This document shows positions 1-7,512 of a stretch of 31,466 bases of DNA, one piece after another; within the stretch, counting starts at the first letter, position 1, and the number at the start of each line of letters is the position of its first letter. Position numbers and translations under genes: made by a program. The notes beneath the pieces were generated by a model, which was not told the DNA's origin, made no database searches, and worked only from the letters and a program-made list of their open reading frames with translations. Source of the DNA: 66-474 sp039923855 (lineage in GTDB: Bacteria > Pseudomonadota > Gammaproteobacteria > Xanthomonadales > Rhodanobacteraceae); assembly GCA_039923855.1 (NCBI GenBank), contig JBDTBW010000048.1, positions 1 through 31,466 of the forward strand, read 5' to 3'.

Positions 1-399
1 GGTGCCGCGCTGGCATTCGCGGTCCGCGATAAACACGATGACAGGATCGTCGGTAGCACGCGCCTGTTCGGCTTCGACGCTGCGTTGGCGCGCGTGGAGA
101 TCGGCTACACCTGGTACGCGCGCAGCCGCCAGCGCACCCACGTCAACACCGCTTGCAAACGCTTGCTACTCGGACATGCGTTCGGCGCACTGCATTGCGC
201 GGCGGTGCAATTCTGCACCGATCGCTACAACCTCGCGTCGCAGCGCGCGATCGAACGGCTTGGCGCGCAACGCGACGGGGTATTACGAGCGCACCGGTTG
301 CGGGTGGATGGCTCGGTGCGCGACACGGTGGTCTACAGCATCGTCGCCGACGAATGGCCAGATGTGCAGCGGTTGTTGGAGTTGAAGCTGGCGCGTTGA
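1..399 (+). CDS. GNAT-family N-acetyltransferase, 3' part
   Basis: The reading frame is open from the first base and ends at TGA 397-399, so the N-terminus lies outside the window. The visible 132 residues match the C-terminal part of RimJ/RimL-type GNAT acetyltransferases, which move an acetyl group from acetyl-CoA to an amine, often a protein N-terminus. Seen in the sequence: a beta-strand segment VEIGYTWYA, a region ending in TACKRLLLGHAF at the place where the acetyl-CoA binding loop normally sits, and the family's N-x-x-S-x-x-A-x-x-x-G segment (NLASQRAIERLGAQRDG). The substrate cannot be read from the sequence. It converges on plsB with only six bases between the stop codons. The assignment to the superfamily is firm; the exact subfamily is inferred. 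Confidence 0.8.
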   Translation, partial: GAALAFAVRDKHDDRIVGSTRLFGFDAALARVEIGYTWYARSRQRTHVNTACKRLLLGHAFGALHCAAVQFCTDRYNLASQRAIERLGAQRDGVLRAHRLRVDGSVRDTVVYSIVADEWPDVQRLLELKLAR

Positions 400-405
400 T
401 ATCAA

Positions 406-2916
406 CTACGCCGCACGCGATTCCGCCGCCACCTCCGGTGTGATCTTCAGGATCGAATGACGCACCTGACGCGAGAGGATCACGCGCGCGTCGCGCGCAA
501 CGTTCGCCAGCACCGCGTCGAAATCGAGCTTGCCGTCGGCGTCGGGCCAGACCACGCGGCGTTCGCGCAGCATCGAAATAAATCCCCGGAACAGGCTCTT
601 GTCGAAAAACTCCGGTGCGCTCTGCTCGTACAACAGCGACAACCGCTGCGCGGTGAGGTGACAGAGATTTTCCAGCTCGCCAGTGGTCAAGGTACGCGGC
701 CCGTTCTTCACCAGCGCGGCGATCGCGATGTAGTAGCGCTCGAACGCCTGCAAGAGACTATGCGCCAGCAGCCGCAACTGGAATGCGTCGTCGCCTTGGC
801 CCGGGCCGCGTTGCAGGACGCGGCCGTCGCCGCGCGAGGTCAGCAAGCCGCGCGCCAGCAGAAAATCCAGCACGTCGCCAACGCGCGTGGCGAAACCATC
901 GCCGTCCCAAGGCAAAAACAGTTCGGCCTGGATAAAAGGATAGATCAGTCGCGCCAGCCGCAGCACCGAGGCGCGCGCGATCTTGCGATTATTGATGAAA
1001 CAGCATGCCACCCACGCGGCGCCCGCAAAAAGATGCAGCACGTTGTTGCGGAAATACGACAACAGCACGGCTTGCTCGCCTTCCGCGACCAATACATCGC
1101 CCAGCGGATGACGCACGCGTTTGATCCAACCCATCTGTTCGCCGTAGGCGACGATCTCGCCCGGTGACATCGACGTCATCGTCATGCGCGGCGAATACGG
1201 CAGCGCTTCCATCAGCGCCTTCATCAATTCCAGTTGTGCCGTGAGATCGCTCTCGGCGAGCGCGTGCTTGGGCGCGGCCAGCAGCGCGACCGCCAGCAGG
1301 TTGATGGGATTCACGTCGGCGGCGCGGTTGACCTCGATCTGGATGCTCCCGGCCAGACGATCGACCAGTTGCGACAGCCATTCCGGGCGCTCGTCGGGGT
1401 TCAGCGTGGCCTCGCGCCAGTGCGGCGCGGCGGCATCCAGCATTGGCGTCAGCAGCACCGGCTCGCCGAAATTCAGGGCGACGCGCCCGTAATGTTGGCG
1501 CATCACCTTGGAAGCGCCGCGCAGCAACGCGAACCAGGATTCCTTCTGTTTTTTCTGGCCCGACAATTCACCGCTGTAGGAACGGCCTTCCATCAATTTC
1601 TCGTAACCGATGTACACCGGCTGGAACAACACCGGCCGTCGCGCCGAGCGCAGGAACGCGCGCACAGTCATCGCCAGCATGCCGCCGCGCGGCGTGAGCA
1701 AGCGCCCGGTGCGTGAGCGGCCGCCTTCGATGAAATATTCCAGCGACACGCCGCGATCGATCAACTGCGCCAGGTATTCCTTGAAGATGGCGGAATAAAG
1801 CGCGCTGCCCTTGAAACTGCGGCGCATGAAAAACGCGCCGCCCATCCGCAGGAACCGACCGAGTACCGGCAGGTTGAGATTGATGCCCGCGGCGATGTGC
1901 GGCGCCACCACGCCGCTGCTGTACAACTGATACGACAGCAGCAGGTAATCGGCATGGCTGCGGTGGCAGGGCACGTAAATCACTTCATGGCCCGGCGCGA
2001 TCGCGCGCAGCGTGTCGAAGTGATGCACGGCGATGCCGTCGTACACCTTGTTCCAGAAATTCGTCAGCATGAAGGAGCTCGCGCGCACGAACGGCGACGA
2101 ATAATCCGCGGCGATCTCGTGCACCATCTTCTGCGCGCGCCGCCACGCTTTCGCGTAGCTGATGTTCTCCTTGGACGCGACCGCGGTGATCGCTCCGCGC
2201 ACAGGCTCTGCGTTCAAGACCGCGTCGGCCATGGTGCGGCGATGCGAGAGATCCGCGCCGATGATCGCTGTGCGTACGCGCCGGAAGTGCACCCGCAGCA
2301 CGCGCGCCAATTTGCGCTGCAGGCGTTCGGGGCGTTGCCCCGCGGCTTCGTCGATCGCCGCGCGCAACGAGATCGGCTGCGAGAAATGCACGATGGTTTC
2401 GCGGCCGTTGAGCAGCAGTGCCAGCAACCGGCGGAAGCGGCCGACTACCACCCAGTTCTCCGACAGCAGCGCGCGCAGCCAGCCTGATTGGCGATGCGGC
2501 GCCCGGCCGACATAAATCGCCACCGGCATCAATTGCACATCGCGTTCGGGTTGCGCTTCCAGCGCCAGCAGCAATTGCCGCAGCGCGTCGCGCGGCGCGT
2601 TTTGGCGGGTGCGGCCGAACAGCCAGCCGTCGCGGCGCGACAGCGCGAACATCGCGCGCCGGCGCCGTCCACCGATGCCCTGCACGTTGGCGCGCGGACC
2701 CGGCAACCCCGCCTCGCGGCAGGCGCGCTCCAAGATCAGGCCATCGGACAGGCCGTGGCGCTCGATCACATACACCACCGGCGTGTTGGCGGCGAGCAGG
2801 GCCAGCGGCTCGGCCGGGTCGCGCTTGATGCGTACCCACGGCGCAAGCAAATGGCCAAGAAGCGCGCGCCACCACGGCGCGTGTTGCGCGCTGTCGATCG
2901 TCGAAGTCTGACTCAT
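406..2916 (-). CDS. plsB: glycerol-3-phosphate 1-O-acyltransferase PlsB
   Basis: PlsB is the inner-membrane enzyme that acylates the sn-1 position of glycerol-3-phosphate using acyl-CoA or acyl-ACP, the first step of phospholipid synthesis. The 836-residue product has the usual PlsB length. The catalytic H-x4-D block is visible as H318-R-S-H-A-D323, followed by the substrate-binding blocks GGAFFMRRSF, EGGRSRTGRLL and FQPVYIGYEKLMEG. ATG 2916 (MSQTSTID) is chosen; the frame continues to a TTG at 2976, but that would run into an inverted-repeat element. No clear Shine-Dalgarno sequence precedes ATG 2916, because the element's terminal repeat starts only two bases upstream. Its substrate is made by GpsA, encoded further right in this window in a separate unit. 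Confidence 0.95.
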   Translation of the reverse strand: MSQTSTIDSAQHAPWWRALLGHLLAPWVRIKRDPAEPLALLAANTPVVYVIERHGLSDGLILERACREAGLPGPRANVQGIGGRRRRAMFALSRRDGWLFGRTRQNAPRDALRQLLLALEAQPERDVQLMPVAIYVGRAPHRQSGWLRALLSENWVVVGRFRRLLALLLNGRETIVHFSQPISLRAAIDEAAGQRPERLQRKLARVLRVHFRRVRTAIIGADLSHRRTMADAVLNAEPVRGAITAVASKENISYAKAWRRAQKMVHEIAADYSSPFVRASSFMLTNFWNKVYDGIAVHHFDTLRAIAPGHEVIYVPCHRSHADYLLLSYQLYSSGVVAPHIAAGINLNLPVLGRFLRMGGAFFMRRSFKGSALYSAIFKEYLAQLIDRGVSLEYFIEGGRSRTGRLLTPRGGMLAMTVRAFLRSARRPVLFQPVYIGYEKLMEGRSYSGELSGQKKQKESWFALLRGASKVMRQHYGRVALNFGEPVLLTPMLDAAAPHWREATLNPDERPEWLSQLVDRLAGSIQIEVNRAADVNPINLLAVALLAAPKHALAESDLTAQLELMKALMEALPYSPRMTMTSMSPGEIVAYGEQMGWIKRVRHPLGDVLVAEGEQAVLLSYFRNNVLHLFAGAAWVACCFINNRKIARASVLRLARLIYPFIQAELFLPWDGDGFATRVGDVLDFLLARGLLTSRGDGRVLQRGPGQGDDAFQLRLLAHSLLQAFERYYIAIAALVKNGPRTLTTGELENLCHLTAQRLSLLYEQSAPEFFDKSLFRGFISMLRERRVVWPDADGKLDFDAVLANVARDARVILSRQVRHSILKITPEVAAESRAA

Positions 2917-2918
2917 CA

Positions 2919-3212
2919 GGGTCTGTTGACGCTTAGCCAAGCGAGTCGCGTTGCTTCCGCAGCGGTTGCCAGACAAGGCGTGCGCCGCCGCGTCCCCGGA
3001 TCGGAGTCCGGGGCAGGCTGCGCCATTCTATAACCAAGGCGCGCAACGATGGATGGCGACCGCTGCGGAGCAACCCTTCGGGCCGTGGCCCTTTGCCCGC
3101 ATGGCGGCGTTATCACTCGTCTATGTATCGACATACATCTTCCTTGTGATGCCTAGCCCTGCGAACAAAGGGCCGACGGCGAGGCCCACTTGGCTAAGCG
3201 CCAACAGACCCC
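2919..3212. repeat. 294-bp element bounded by 23-bp inverted repeats (MITE-like)
   Basis: The left end 2919-2941 (GGGTCTGTTGACGCTTAGCC...) and the right end 3189-3211 are inverted repeats of 23 bp with one mismatch. Inside lies a second inverted pair (about 2949-2970 and 3055-3075, sharing CCGCAGCGGT), a hairpin CCCCGGATCGGAGTCCGGGG at 2994-3013, and a short palindromic stretch TATGTATCGACATACAT near 3122-3138. No convincing coding region is present. The arrangement resembles a non-autonomous transposable element, and the terminal GGGTCTGTTG resembles some IS5-family ends, but no target-site duplication is obvious (TCA on the left, CGC on the right). It fills almost the whole gap between plsB and the lipoprotein gene and forms the plsB 5' leader. 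Confidence 0.6.
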
Positions 3213-3244
3213 GCATTGTAGAAGCCGCAGTGGTGCGCGCCGCG

Positions 3245-4222
3245 TCAATGCCCCGCGGTCGCGGCGGTGGCGGGCTTGGCCGGGGGGGACGAAGCTGCGC
3301 TGGACCTCGGCGTCGGCGGGATCATCGGCGTTGCCGGTTTCGATTCGGACGCGGAAGACGCGCCCGTCGTTTCATGTCGTTTGCGCCACGCCGCCAGCCT
3401 GTCGGCGTCGTACCAGCGCCCGTCTTGCATCACCAGATTCACCTCGCTCACGATCGGTTTGCCGGCCAGCACAAAGGTTTCGCGCGCGCGCGCGCGCGCG
3501 GGGTCGTGGCTCAGCGTTTCGACCTTGGCGCCGTCGAAACTCGCGTCCAGATCGAGGCCATAGATTTTCAACAGGCGCTTCAAACCCTGCCAGCCCTCGC
3601 CATACTTTTTCATGGTCTGCGCGTAGTCGAGCGCGCGCAATTGATCGAGCGTTTTCAAATCCAGCTTGCGCGCGGTGTCGCAGACCACGCCGATCGCTTG
3701 TTTCGCTTTCGCCGCATCGGTGAAGTCGGCGGTTTGCGCCCACGCCGCCAGTGCGGTCAATGCTTCGGTCGCCTGTTGCTTCTGCGAAGCGGACAGCTCG
3801 GCGGAGTTCTGCACGATGTTGTTGCCAGCCGCCTGCAGGATGCCGATCAGCATCGGCACGTCCTTGGCGTGCTGCTTGCGGAAATCCGCGAGTTGCGGCT
3901 GCAATTGTTTGTAGATATTGTCCTCGGCGCCGGGTTCGGTGAGCTTTTGCATCATCTGCGCGAACTGCGCGCGCTGCTGCGCGGTGGGCGCCGGCTGCTG
4001 GGATTTCGCTTGTGCCCATTGCTTGCGCCAGTCTTGGTAATCGGCGGGCGGAAGGGTACTGCGCAGCAGGCCATCGAAGTCGCCGTTGCGGGTCAGCACC
4101 AAATCCGCGCGCACCGCGCCCTCGGGCGTGGTGTTGGGCGGCGCGGTCGGCTGGCGGTGGCAGGCGGTGAGCCCGAGTACGACGATCAACAGGACGAGGA
4201 TCAATGAGTGGACACGGCGCAT
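3245..4222 (-). CDS. putative lipoprotein, alpha-helical, function unknown
   Basis: The product has 325 residues. It begins MRRVHSLILVLLIVVLGLTAC, a signal peptide with lipobox L-T-A-C at Cys21, so it is very likely exported and lipid-anchored. ATG 4222 is chosen because AGGA sits six bases upstream, and a longer upstream frame only overlaps pyrF. The body is Gln/Ala-rich and predicted helical (for example AQAKSQQPAPTAQQRAQFAQ). A short segment near the end (VNLVMQDGRWYDADRL) resembles the end of a lipoprotein domain that checks or binds something, and the last ~40 residues are a Ser/Pro/Ala-rich tail. I do not recognise the family. A (CG)10 run at 3481-3500 encodes an Arg-Ala repeat and could slip. 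It lies just downstream of pyrF on the same strand. Confidence 0.8.
   Translation of the reverse strand: MRRVHSLILVLLIVVLGLTACHRQPTAPPNTTPEGAVRADLVLTRNGDFDGLLRSTLPPADYQDWRKQWAQAKSQQPAPTAQQRAQFAQMMQKLTEPGAEDNIYKQLQPQLADFRKQHAKDVPMLIGILQAAGNNIVQNSAELSASQKQQATEALTALAAWAQTADFTDAAKAKQAIGVVCDTARKLDLKTLDQLRALDYAQTMKKYGEGWQGLKRLLKIYGLDLDASFDGAKVETLSHDPARARARETFVLAGKPIVSEVNLVMQDGRWYDADRLAAWRKRHETTGASSASESKPATPMIPPTPRSSAASSPPAKPATAATAGH
3481..3500. repeat. (CG)10 dinucleotide run inside lipoprotein gene
   Basis: Ten perfect CG units lie in the coding region of the lipoprotein gene and encode alternating Ala/Arg. Runs of this length can change copy number by slippage, which here would shift the frame before the C-terminal ~80 residues. 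Confidence 0.9.
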
Positions 4223-4250
4223 GGCGGATCCTGGTTCAAATGGCGGAGGT

Positions 4251-4985
4251 TCAAATGGCGGAGGAAAGCGTAGCCGAGATTTGCGTGACGATCGTTTCCG
4301 CCATCGCGCGCGGATCGGCGGCTTGCCGGATCGGCCGCCCCACCACGATGTAATCCGCGCCGTCGGCAAACGCGGTGCGCACATCCACCGTGCGCTTCTG
4401 GTCGTCGACTGCTGGCCCGCTCGGCCGGATTCCGGGACAGACGGTCAGCAATTCGGGGCCGAGCGCTGCGCGCAGCCGCGGGAGATCCGCGCCGGAGCAG
4501 ACCACGCCAGCGAAGCCGGCCGCTTGCGCGAGACGTGCACGTTCGATCACCACATCGGCCAATTCGTCCGCAACGCCCAGCGCCGCGAGATCGGCCTGAT
4601 CGTTGCTGGTCAACACTGTGACGGCGAGCAGGCGCATGTCGCCTTTCGCTTCGTTCGCGGCCTGCAGCATCCGCGACGAGTCGCAATGCACGGTGCAAAA
4701 TTCGATCGGGTATTGCGAAAGTCCGCGCACCGCGCCGGCGACGGTCGCCGGCACGTCGTGCAATTTCAGATCGACGAAATTTTTTTTTCCGCGCTTGCCG
4801 AGTTCGTCCAATACCGCGAAATAATCGCCGCCGGTCAAGAGTTCCAGGCCGATCTTGTAGAACGCGACCGTATCGCCGAGCCGTTCGACCCACGCCAGCG
4901 CTTGCGCGCGATTCGGCACGTCCAGCGCGAAGATCAGCCGGTCGCGCGGGGGGATGTTTCTGGACAACGCGGAGGAATCAGTCAT
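4251..4985 (-). CDS. pyrF: orotidine 5'-phosphate decarboxylase
   Basis: PyrF is a cytosolic enzyme that decarboxylates OMP to UMP, the last step of pyrimidine synthesis. The 244-residue product has the usual length. It shows the N-terminal LIFALDVPN strand, the catalytic network D72-x-K74-x-x-D77 in VDLKLHDVP, and the phosphate-binding PGIRPSG and ADYIVVGRPI segments near the end. ATG 4985 (MTDSSALS) is chosen; upstream in-frame codons would read into the divergent gene's leader. The start is preceded by a G-run rather than a clear ribosome site. A run of nine A on the coding strand (4780-4788) encodes Lys67-Lys68-Asn69. The lipoprotein gene follows on the same strand after 28 bp, possibly co-transcribed. 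Confidence 0.96.
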   Translation of the reverse strand: MTDSSALSRNIPPRDRLIFALDVPNRAQALAWVERLGDTVAFYKIGLELLTGGDYFAVLDELGKRGKKNFVDLKLHDVPATVAGAVRGLSQYPIEFCTVHCDSSRMLQAANEAKGDMRLLAVTVLTSNDQADLAALGVADELADVVIERARLAQAAGFAGVVCSGADLPRLRAALGPELLTVCPGIRPSGPAVDDQKRTVDVRTAFADGADYIVVGRPIRQAADPRAMAETIVTQISATLSSAI

Positions 4986-5070
4986 CCCCCATTTTACAAT
5001 GGACGCGCGGCAGTTGGCGGCACCCGCTCGCGCTGCCAGACTGCGCGCCCAATTGATCGATCGCATGCGC

Positions 5071-6081
5071 ATGACAGATATCGTTTCCCGTTGTACCGCC
5101 ATCGCCAGTTACATCGCCGCTGCCGTCGGCCTGCTGCTGGTGATGTTCCTACACCTTTTGCCCGCGCTGATCGCGGGTTTGCTGGTATTTGCGCTGGTCG
5201 ATGCGCTGGCGCCGCTGCTGGAGCGGCGCCTGTCCACCGAGCGTTCGCGGCAGATCGTGGTCACGCTGCTCGCGATCGTGGTCGCGGGTCTGGTGGCCTT
5301 GCTGATCTTCGGCGCGGTGGTGTTTTTCCGCAACGAAATCGGCGACCCGGACACCTTGTTCGACCGTCTGATGCCGATGATCGACAGCGCCCGCGACCAA
5401 TTGCCGGCATGGATCGTGGTGCACCTGCCGGTCAGCACCGTGGACTTCCGCGCCAGCGCCACGCAGTTGGCGCACACGCATTCCACGCAGTTGCAGGACA
5501 TCGGCAAGGACACCCTGCATGTGTTCGGACGCATCCTGGTGGGGCTGATCCTGGGTGCGCTGATCGCGCTGGCGCACGAGCGCCCGTCCTCGCAGCACGG
5601 CCCGCTGCGCCGCGATCTGACCGTGCGTTGTTCGCGTTTCGTCGCCGCGTTCCGCAACATCGTGTTCGCGCAGGTCAAGATTGCCGCGATCAACACCGTG
5701 TTCACCGCGATTTTTCTTCTTCTCGCGCTGCCGCTGTTCGGCGTGCACCTGCCGCTGGCGAAAACACTCGTCGTGATCACCTTCGTGGTCGGCCTGCTGC
5801 CGGTGGTCGGCAATCTGATTTCCAACACGCTGATCGTGATCGTCGCGCTGTCGGTGTCGTTGTGGGTCGCGATCGCCGCGCTGGTGTTTCTGGTGCTGGT
5901 GCACAAGTTCGAGTATTTCTTGAACGCCACCATCATGGGCGGCCAGATTCACGCGCGTGCCTGGGAAATCCTTCTTGCGATGCTGGTGATGGAAGCCGCA
6001 TTCGGCCTGCCCGGCGTGGTCGCCGCGCCGATTTACTATGCGTATCTCAAGAATGAGTTGGAGGCGGCGGAGTTGATTTAG
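5071..6081 (+). CDS. AI-2E family transporter (PerM/TqsA-like membrane protein)
   Basis: This is a polytopic inner-membrane protein of the AI-2E transporter family (336 residues), whose members include the AI-2 exporter TqsA and many uncharacterised permeases. It starts with two hydrophobic segments (ASYIAAAVGLLLVMFLHLLPALIAGLLVFAL), has a soluble central part, then several further membrane segments. The conserved block near the end is FVVGLLPVVGNLISNTL. The substrate cannot be read from the sequence. The start is uncertain: ATG 5071 or 5065 places the first membrane segment near the N-terminus, while ATG 4999 would add 24 residues rich in Arg/Ala. It is divergent from pyrF. The last ~90 bp of the gene are present again, degenerate, at 6707-6807. 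Confidence 0.85.
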   Translation: MTDIVSRCTAIASYIAAAVGLLLVMFLHLLPALIAGLLVFALVDALAPLLERRLSTERSRQIVVTLLAIVVAGLVALLIFGAVVFFRNEIGDPDTLFDRLMPMIDSARDQLPAWIVVHLPVSTVDFRASATQLAHTHSTQLQDIGKDTLHVFGRILVGLILGALIALAHERPSSQHGPLRRDLTVRCSRFVAAFRNIVFAQVKIAAINTVFTAIFLLLALPLFGVHLPLAKTLVVITFVVGLLPVVGNLISNTLIVIVALSVSLWVAIAALVFLVLVHKFEYFLNATIMGGQIHARAWEILLAMLVMEAAFGLPGVVAAPIYYAYLKNELEAAELI

Positions 6082-6089
6082 GGGTGGCT
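5990..6089 (+). repeat. direct repeat, copy 1 (3' end of AI-2E transporter gene)
   Basis: This segment covers the last codons and stop of the transporter gene. It recurs at 6707-6807 with scattered substitutions and one small indel; the core TGAGTTGGAGGCGGCGGAGT is identical in both. The pair flanks the higBA genes. Confidence 0.85.
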
Positions 6090-6098
6090 TGCGTCGCG

Positions 6099-6111
6099 TA
6101 GCGTTACGCTA
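6099..6111. promoter_or_regulatory. palindromic candidate operator of higBA
   Basis: TAGCGTTACGCTA is a perfect 6-bp inverted repeat around a central T, lying 13 bases before the higB start codon. HigA-type antitoxins usually bind a palindrome over their own promoter, so this is the likely autoregulatory site. The role is inferred from position and symmetry. Confidence 0.55.
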
Positions 6112-6123
6112 TACATTCAAGCC

Positions 6124-6402
6124 ATGATTCGATCCTTCCGGCACAAGGGCGTCGAGACGTTCTTCCGTACCGGCCGGACCTCGGGCATCCAGGTTAAGCA
6201 CGCGCCGCGATTGCGTTTGCAATTGGCGCAACTGAACGTCGCGAAGGCACCGCACGACATGGCTGCGCCCGGCTGGAAACTACATCCTCTGAAAGGCAGA
6301 TTGGCTGATCGCTGGGCGATTTCGATCAGCGGCAACTGGCGCCTGACCTTCATGTTCGAGAACGGCGACGCGGTGCTGGTGGATTATCAGGATTACCATT
6401 GA
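6124..6402 (+). CDS. higB: HigB/RelE-family toxin (type II toxin-antitoxin)
   Basis: The 92-residue protein matches the RelE-superfamily HigB toxins, ribosome-dependent mRNA interferases. The whole family pattern is visible in order: RSFRHKGVETFF, HAPRLRLQLAQLNVAKAP, DMAAPGWKLHPLKG, and the C-terminal ISGNWRLTFMFENGDAVLVDYQDYH. Toxin before antitoxin is the typical higBA order. The higA start follows after nine bases, so the two are translated from one message. The gene looks intact. It sits between the two copies of the transporter 3' end, suggesting that the module was inserted or carried by a duplication. Confidence 0.92.
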   Translation: MIRSFRHKGVETFFRTGRTSGIQVKHAPRLRLQLAQLNVAKAPHDMAAPGWKLHPLKGRLADRWAISISGNWRLTFMFENGDAVLVDYQDYH

Positions 6403-6411
6403 GGCAAGATC

Positions 6412-6696
6412 ATGAGCAGCATGTACAACCCTCCACATCCCGGCGAAGTTCTACGCGAATGGCTGCAGGACATCACCGTCACGGAAGCCGCCAAGCGGCT
6501 CGGTGTAACGCGCGTGGCGCTGTCGCGCGTGTTGAACGGCTCTGCGGGGATCAGCGCGGATATGGATTTGCGTCTGTCCAAGGCGCTCGGCAACACGCCG
6601 GGAAACTGGTACGCGATGCAGGGCGTCCATGATTTGTGGCAAGCCCAGCGGAAGTTTCGCGCCAAGGTGAAACCGATCACCGCACAGGCGGCGTAG
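6412..6696 (+). CDS. higA: HigA-family antitoxin, XRE helix-turn-helix
   Basis: This 94-residue protein opens with the HigA signature PPHPGEVLREWL and carries an XRE helix-turn-helix (ITVTEAAKRLGVTRVALSRVLNGSAGISADMDLRLSKALG, about residues 22-61). It ends in the family's WYAMQGVHDLWQAQ segment. HigA binds and neutralises HigB and, with it, represses the operon. GAGG overlapping the higB stop codon lies seven bases before ATG 6412 and is the likely ribosome site. Both partners are intact, so the system is probably functional. Confidence 0.93.
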   Translation: MSSMYNPPHPGEVLREWLQDITVTEAAKRLGVTRVALSRVLNGSAGISADMDLRLSKALGNTPGNWYAMQGVHDLWQAQRKFRAKVKPITAQAA

Positions 6697-6706
6697 TCAC
6701 GAGTAT

Positions 6707-6807
6707 TGGAAGCCGCGTTCGGGATGCCGGGTGGGTCGCGGCGCCGATTTACTAAGCGTATCTCAAAAGTGAGTTGGAGGCGGCGGAGTTGATATAGAGC
6801 GGCTCGC
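6707..6807 (+). repeat. direct repeat, copy 2 (relic of AI-2E transporter 3' end)
   Basis: This is a degenerate second copy of 5990-6089. The shared core includes GCGCCGATTTACTA and the 20-base stretch ending GGCGGAGT, and the copy ends in a TAG in place of the true stop. It does not continue any open gene. It marks the right edge of the higBA module. Confidence 0.85.
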
Positions 6808-6844
6808 AAAGCTACTGCGCTCGGCCTGATCCAATCATTATGAT

Positions 6845-6954
6845 GCGCGCCGGTGGTGCTCGGACGGGCCAGGCACATGGATGTACCGCTGTTGCGCCGA
6901 GGAATCCTCATGTACTGACGTGTACACTCCGGCTCCTGTGCTCCGGCGGCGCGC
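6845..6954. repeat. imperfect inverted repeat, about 110 bp
   Basis: The ends GCGCGCCGG (6845-6853) and CCGGCGGCGCGC (6943-6954) are inverted. The interior shows further imperfect pairing (GTGCTCGG with the region of CCTGTGCTCC; ACATGGATGTAC with GTGTACACTC). It lies in the non-coding stretch 6697-7036, in which I see no gene. The ACATGGATGTAC core recalls the loop of the palindromic repeats near 18,380. Confidence 0.4.
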
Positions 6955-6956
6955 AA

Positions 6957-6975
6957 CCCCGGATCAAGTCCGGGG
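6957..6975. repeat. REP-like hairpin
   Basis: CCCCGGATCAAGTCCGGGG can form a hairpin and is followed by CAGGCTCTGCC. Nearly the same unit occurs at 2994-3013 inside the inverted-repeat element, followed by CAGGCTGCGCC. This points to a dispersed extragenic palindrome. Confidence 0.6.
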
Positions 6976-7036
6976 CAGGCTCTGCCTTCGCTCGCGACGC
7001 TTTGCAAGCCGCTCGAGTTGGAGATGAGGTGCTCAC

Positions 7037-7495
7037 ATGGTGATCGGGCAACCAAGAAAGCGACGTTCGATAATCAAAATCTTACTTATCGTGATTGGTT
7101 ACGTCGTGGCCGCTGGAATATTGCTCGTGATAGGTTTATACGTGGGCGAGAGGTGGACGATTGTGGCGTTGAGCCATGAATTAGACGGAACCCAAGCCAT
7201 GCTGACTTTTAATCGGCTAATCGATGAGCGCAGAGTCCAATCGTTGCTCTCCGAGGGCTGTACGCATGCAGCACAGAAACAGATCGACATAGATGAGGAC
7301 AAGGGTACGGAGCTGCTCGCGGAAATTTTTAATGATAGAAAATTACCCACATGGACCAGAAAATACGTCTCTGATCGAGACCCAAACTTGGTGAGCACTC
7401 TGGCTACTTTCAAAAGCAAGTATGGGAGCACTTGGGAACAGCCGGACTGCAAAAACACTGCAAGCTGGAGTGAGCACAGCACATCCCACCAATAA
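7037..7495 (+). CDS. hypothetical protein with one N-terminal membrane segment
   Basis: The product has 152 residues. After a basic start (MVIGQPRKRRSI) comes one membrane segment, about residues 13-36 (IKILLIVIGYVVAAGILLVIGLYVG split across the bilayer), then a soluble domain with no motif I recognise. It is likely an inner-membrane-anchored protein with the soluble part outside. GAGG seven bases upstream supports ATG 7037. Base composition is visibly more AT-rich than the neighbouring genes, with AAA, AAT and ATA codons that are rare elsewhere in the window. That suggests a recent arrival or weak expression. It lies between the higBA and hicAB modules. Function unknown. Confidence 0.65.
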   Translation: MVIGQPRKRRSIIKILLIVIGYVVAAGILLVIGLYVGERWTIVALSHELDGTQAMLTFNRLIDERRVQSLLSEGCTHAAQKQIDIDEDKGTELLAEIFNDRKLPTWTRKYVSDRDPNLVSTLATFKSKYGSTWEQPDCKNTASWSEHSTSHQ

Positions 7496-7512
7496 CTCGT
7501 AAGCGCCAACGC

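Noticed and set aside
2917..2976. TTG start extending plsB by 20 residues
   Set aside because: The extension is encoded by the inverted-repeat element and has no match to PlsB N-termini.
2951..4207. 418-residue frame crossing the inverted-repeat element and antisense to the lipoprotein gene
   Set aside because: The lipoprotein frame has a signal peptide and ribosome site; the opposite frame is Arg/Gly-rich without motifs.
6697..7036. Small open frame 6840-7043 as a gene
   Set aside because: It overlaps an imperfect inverted repeat and a REP-like hairpin and shows no family pattern or ribosome site.
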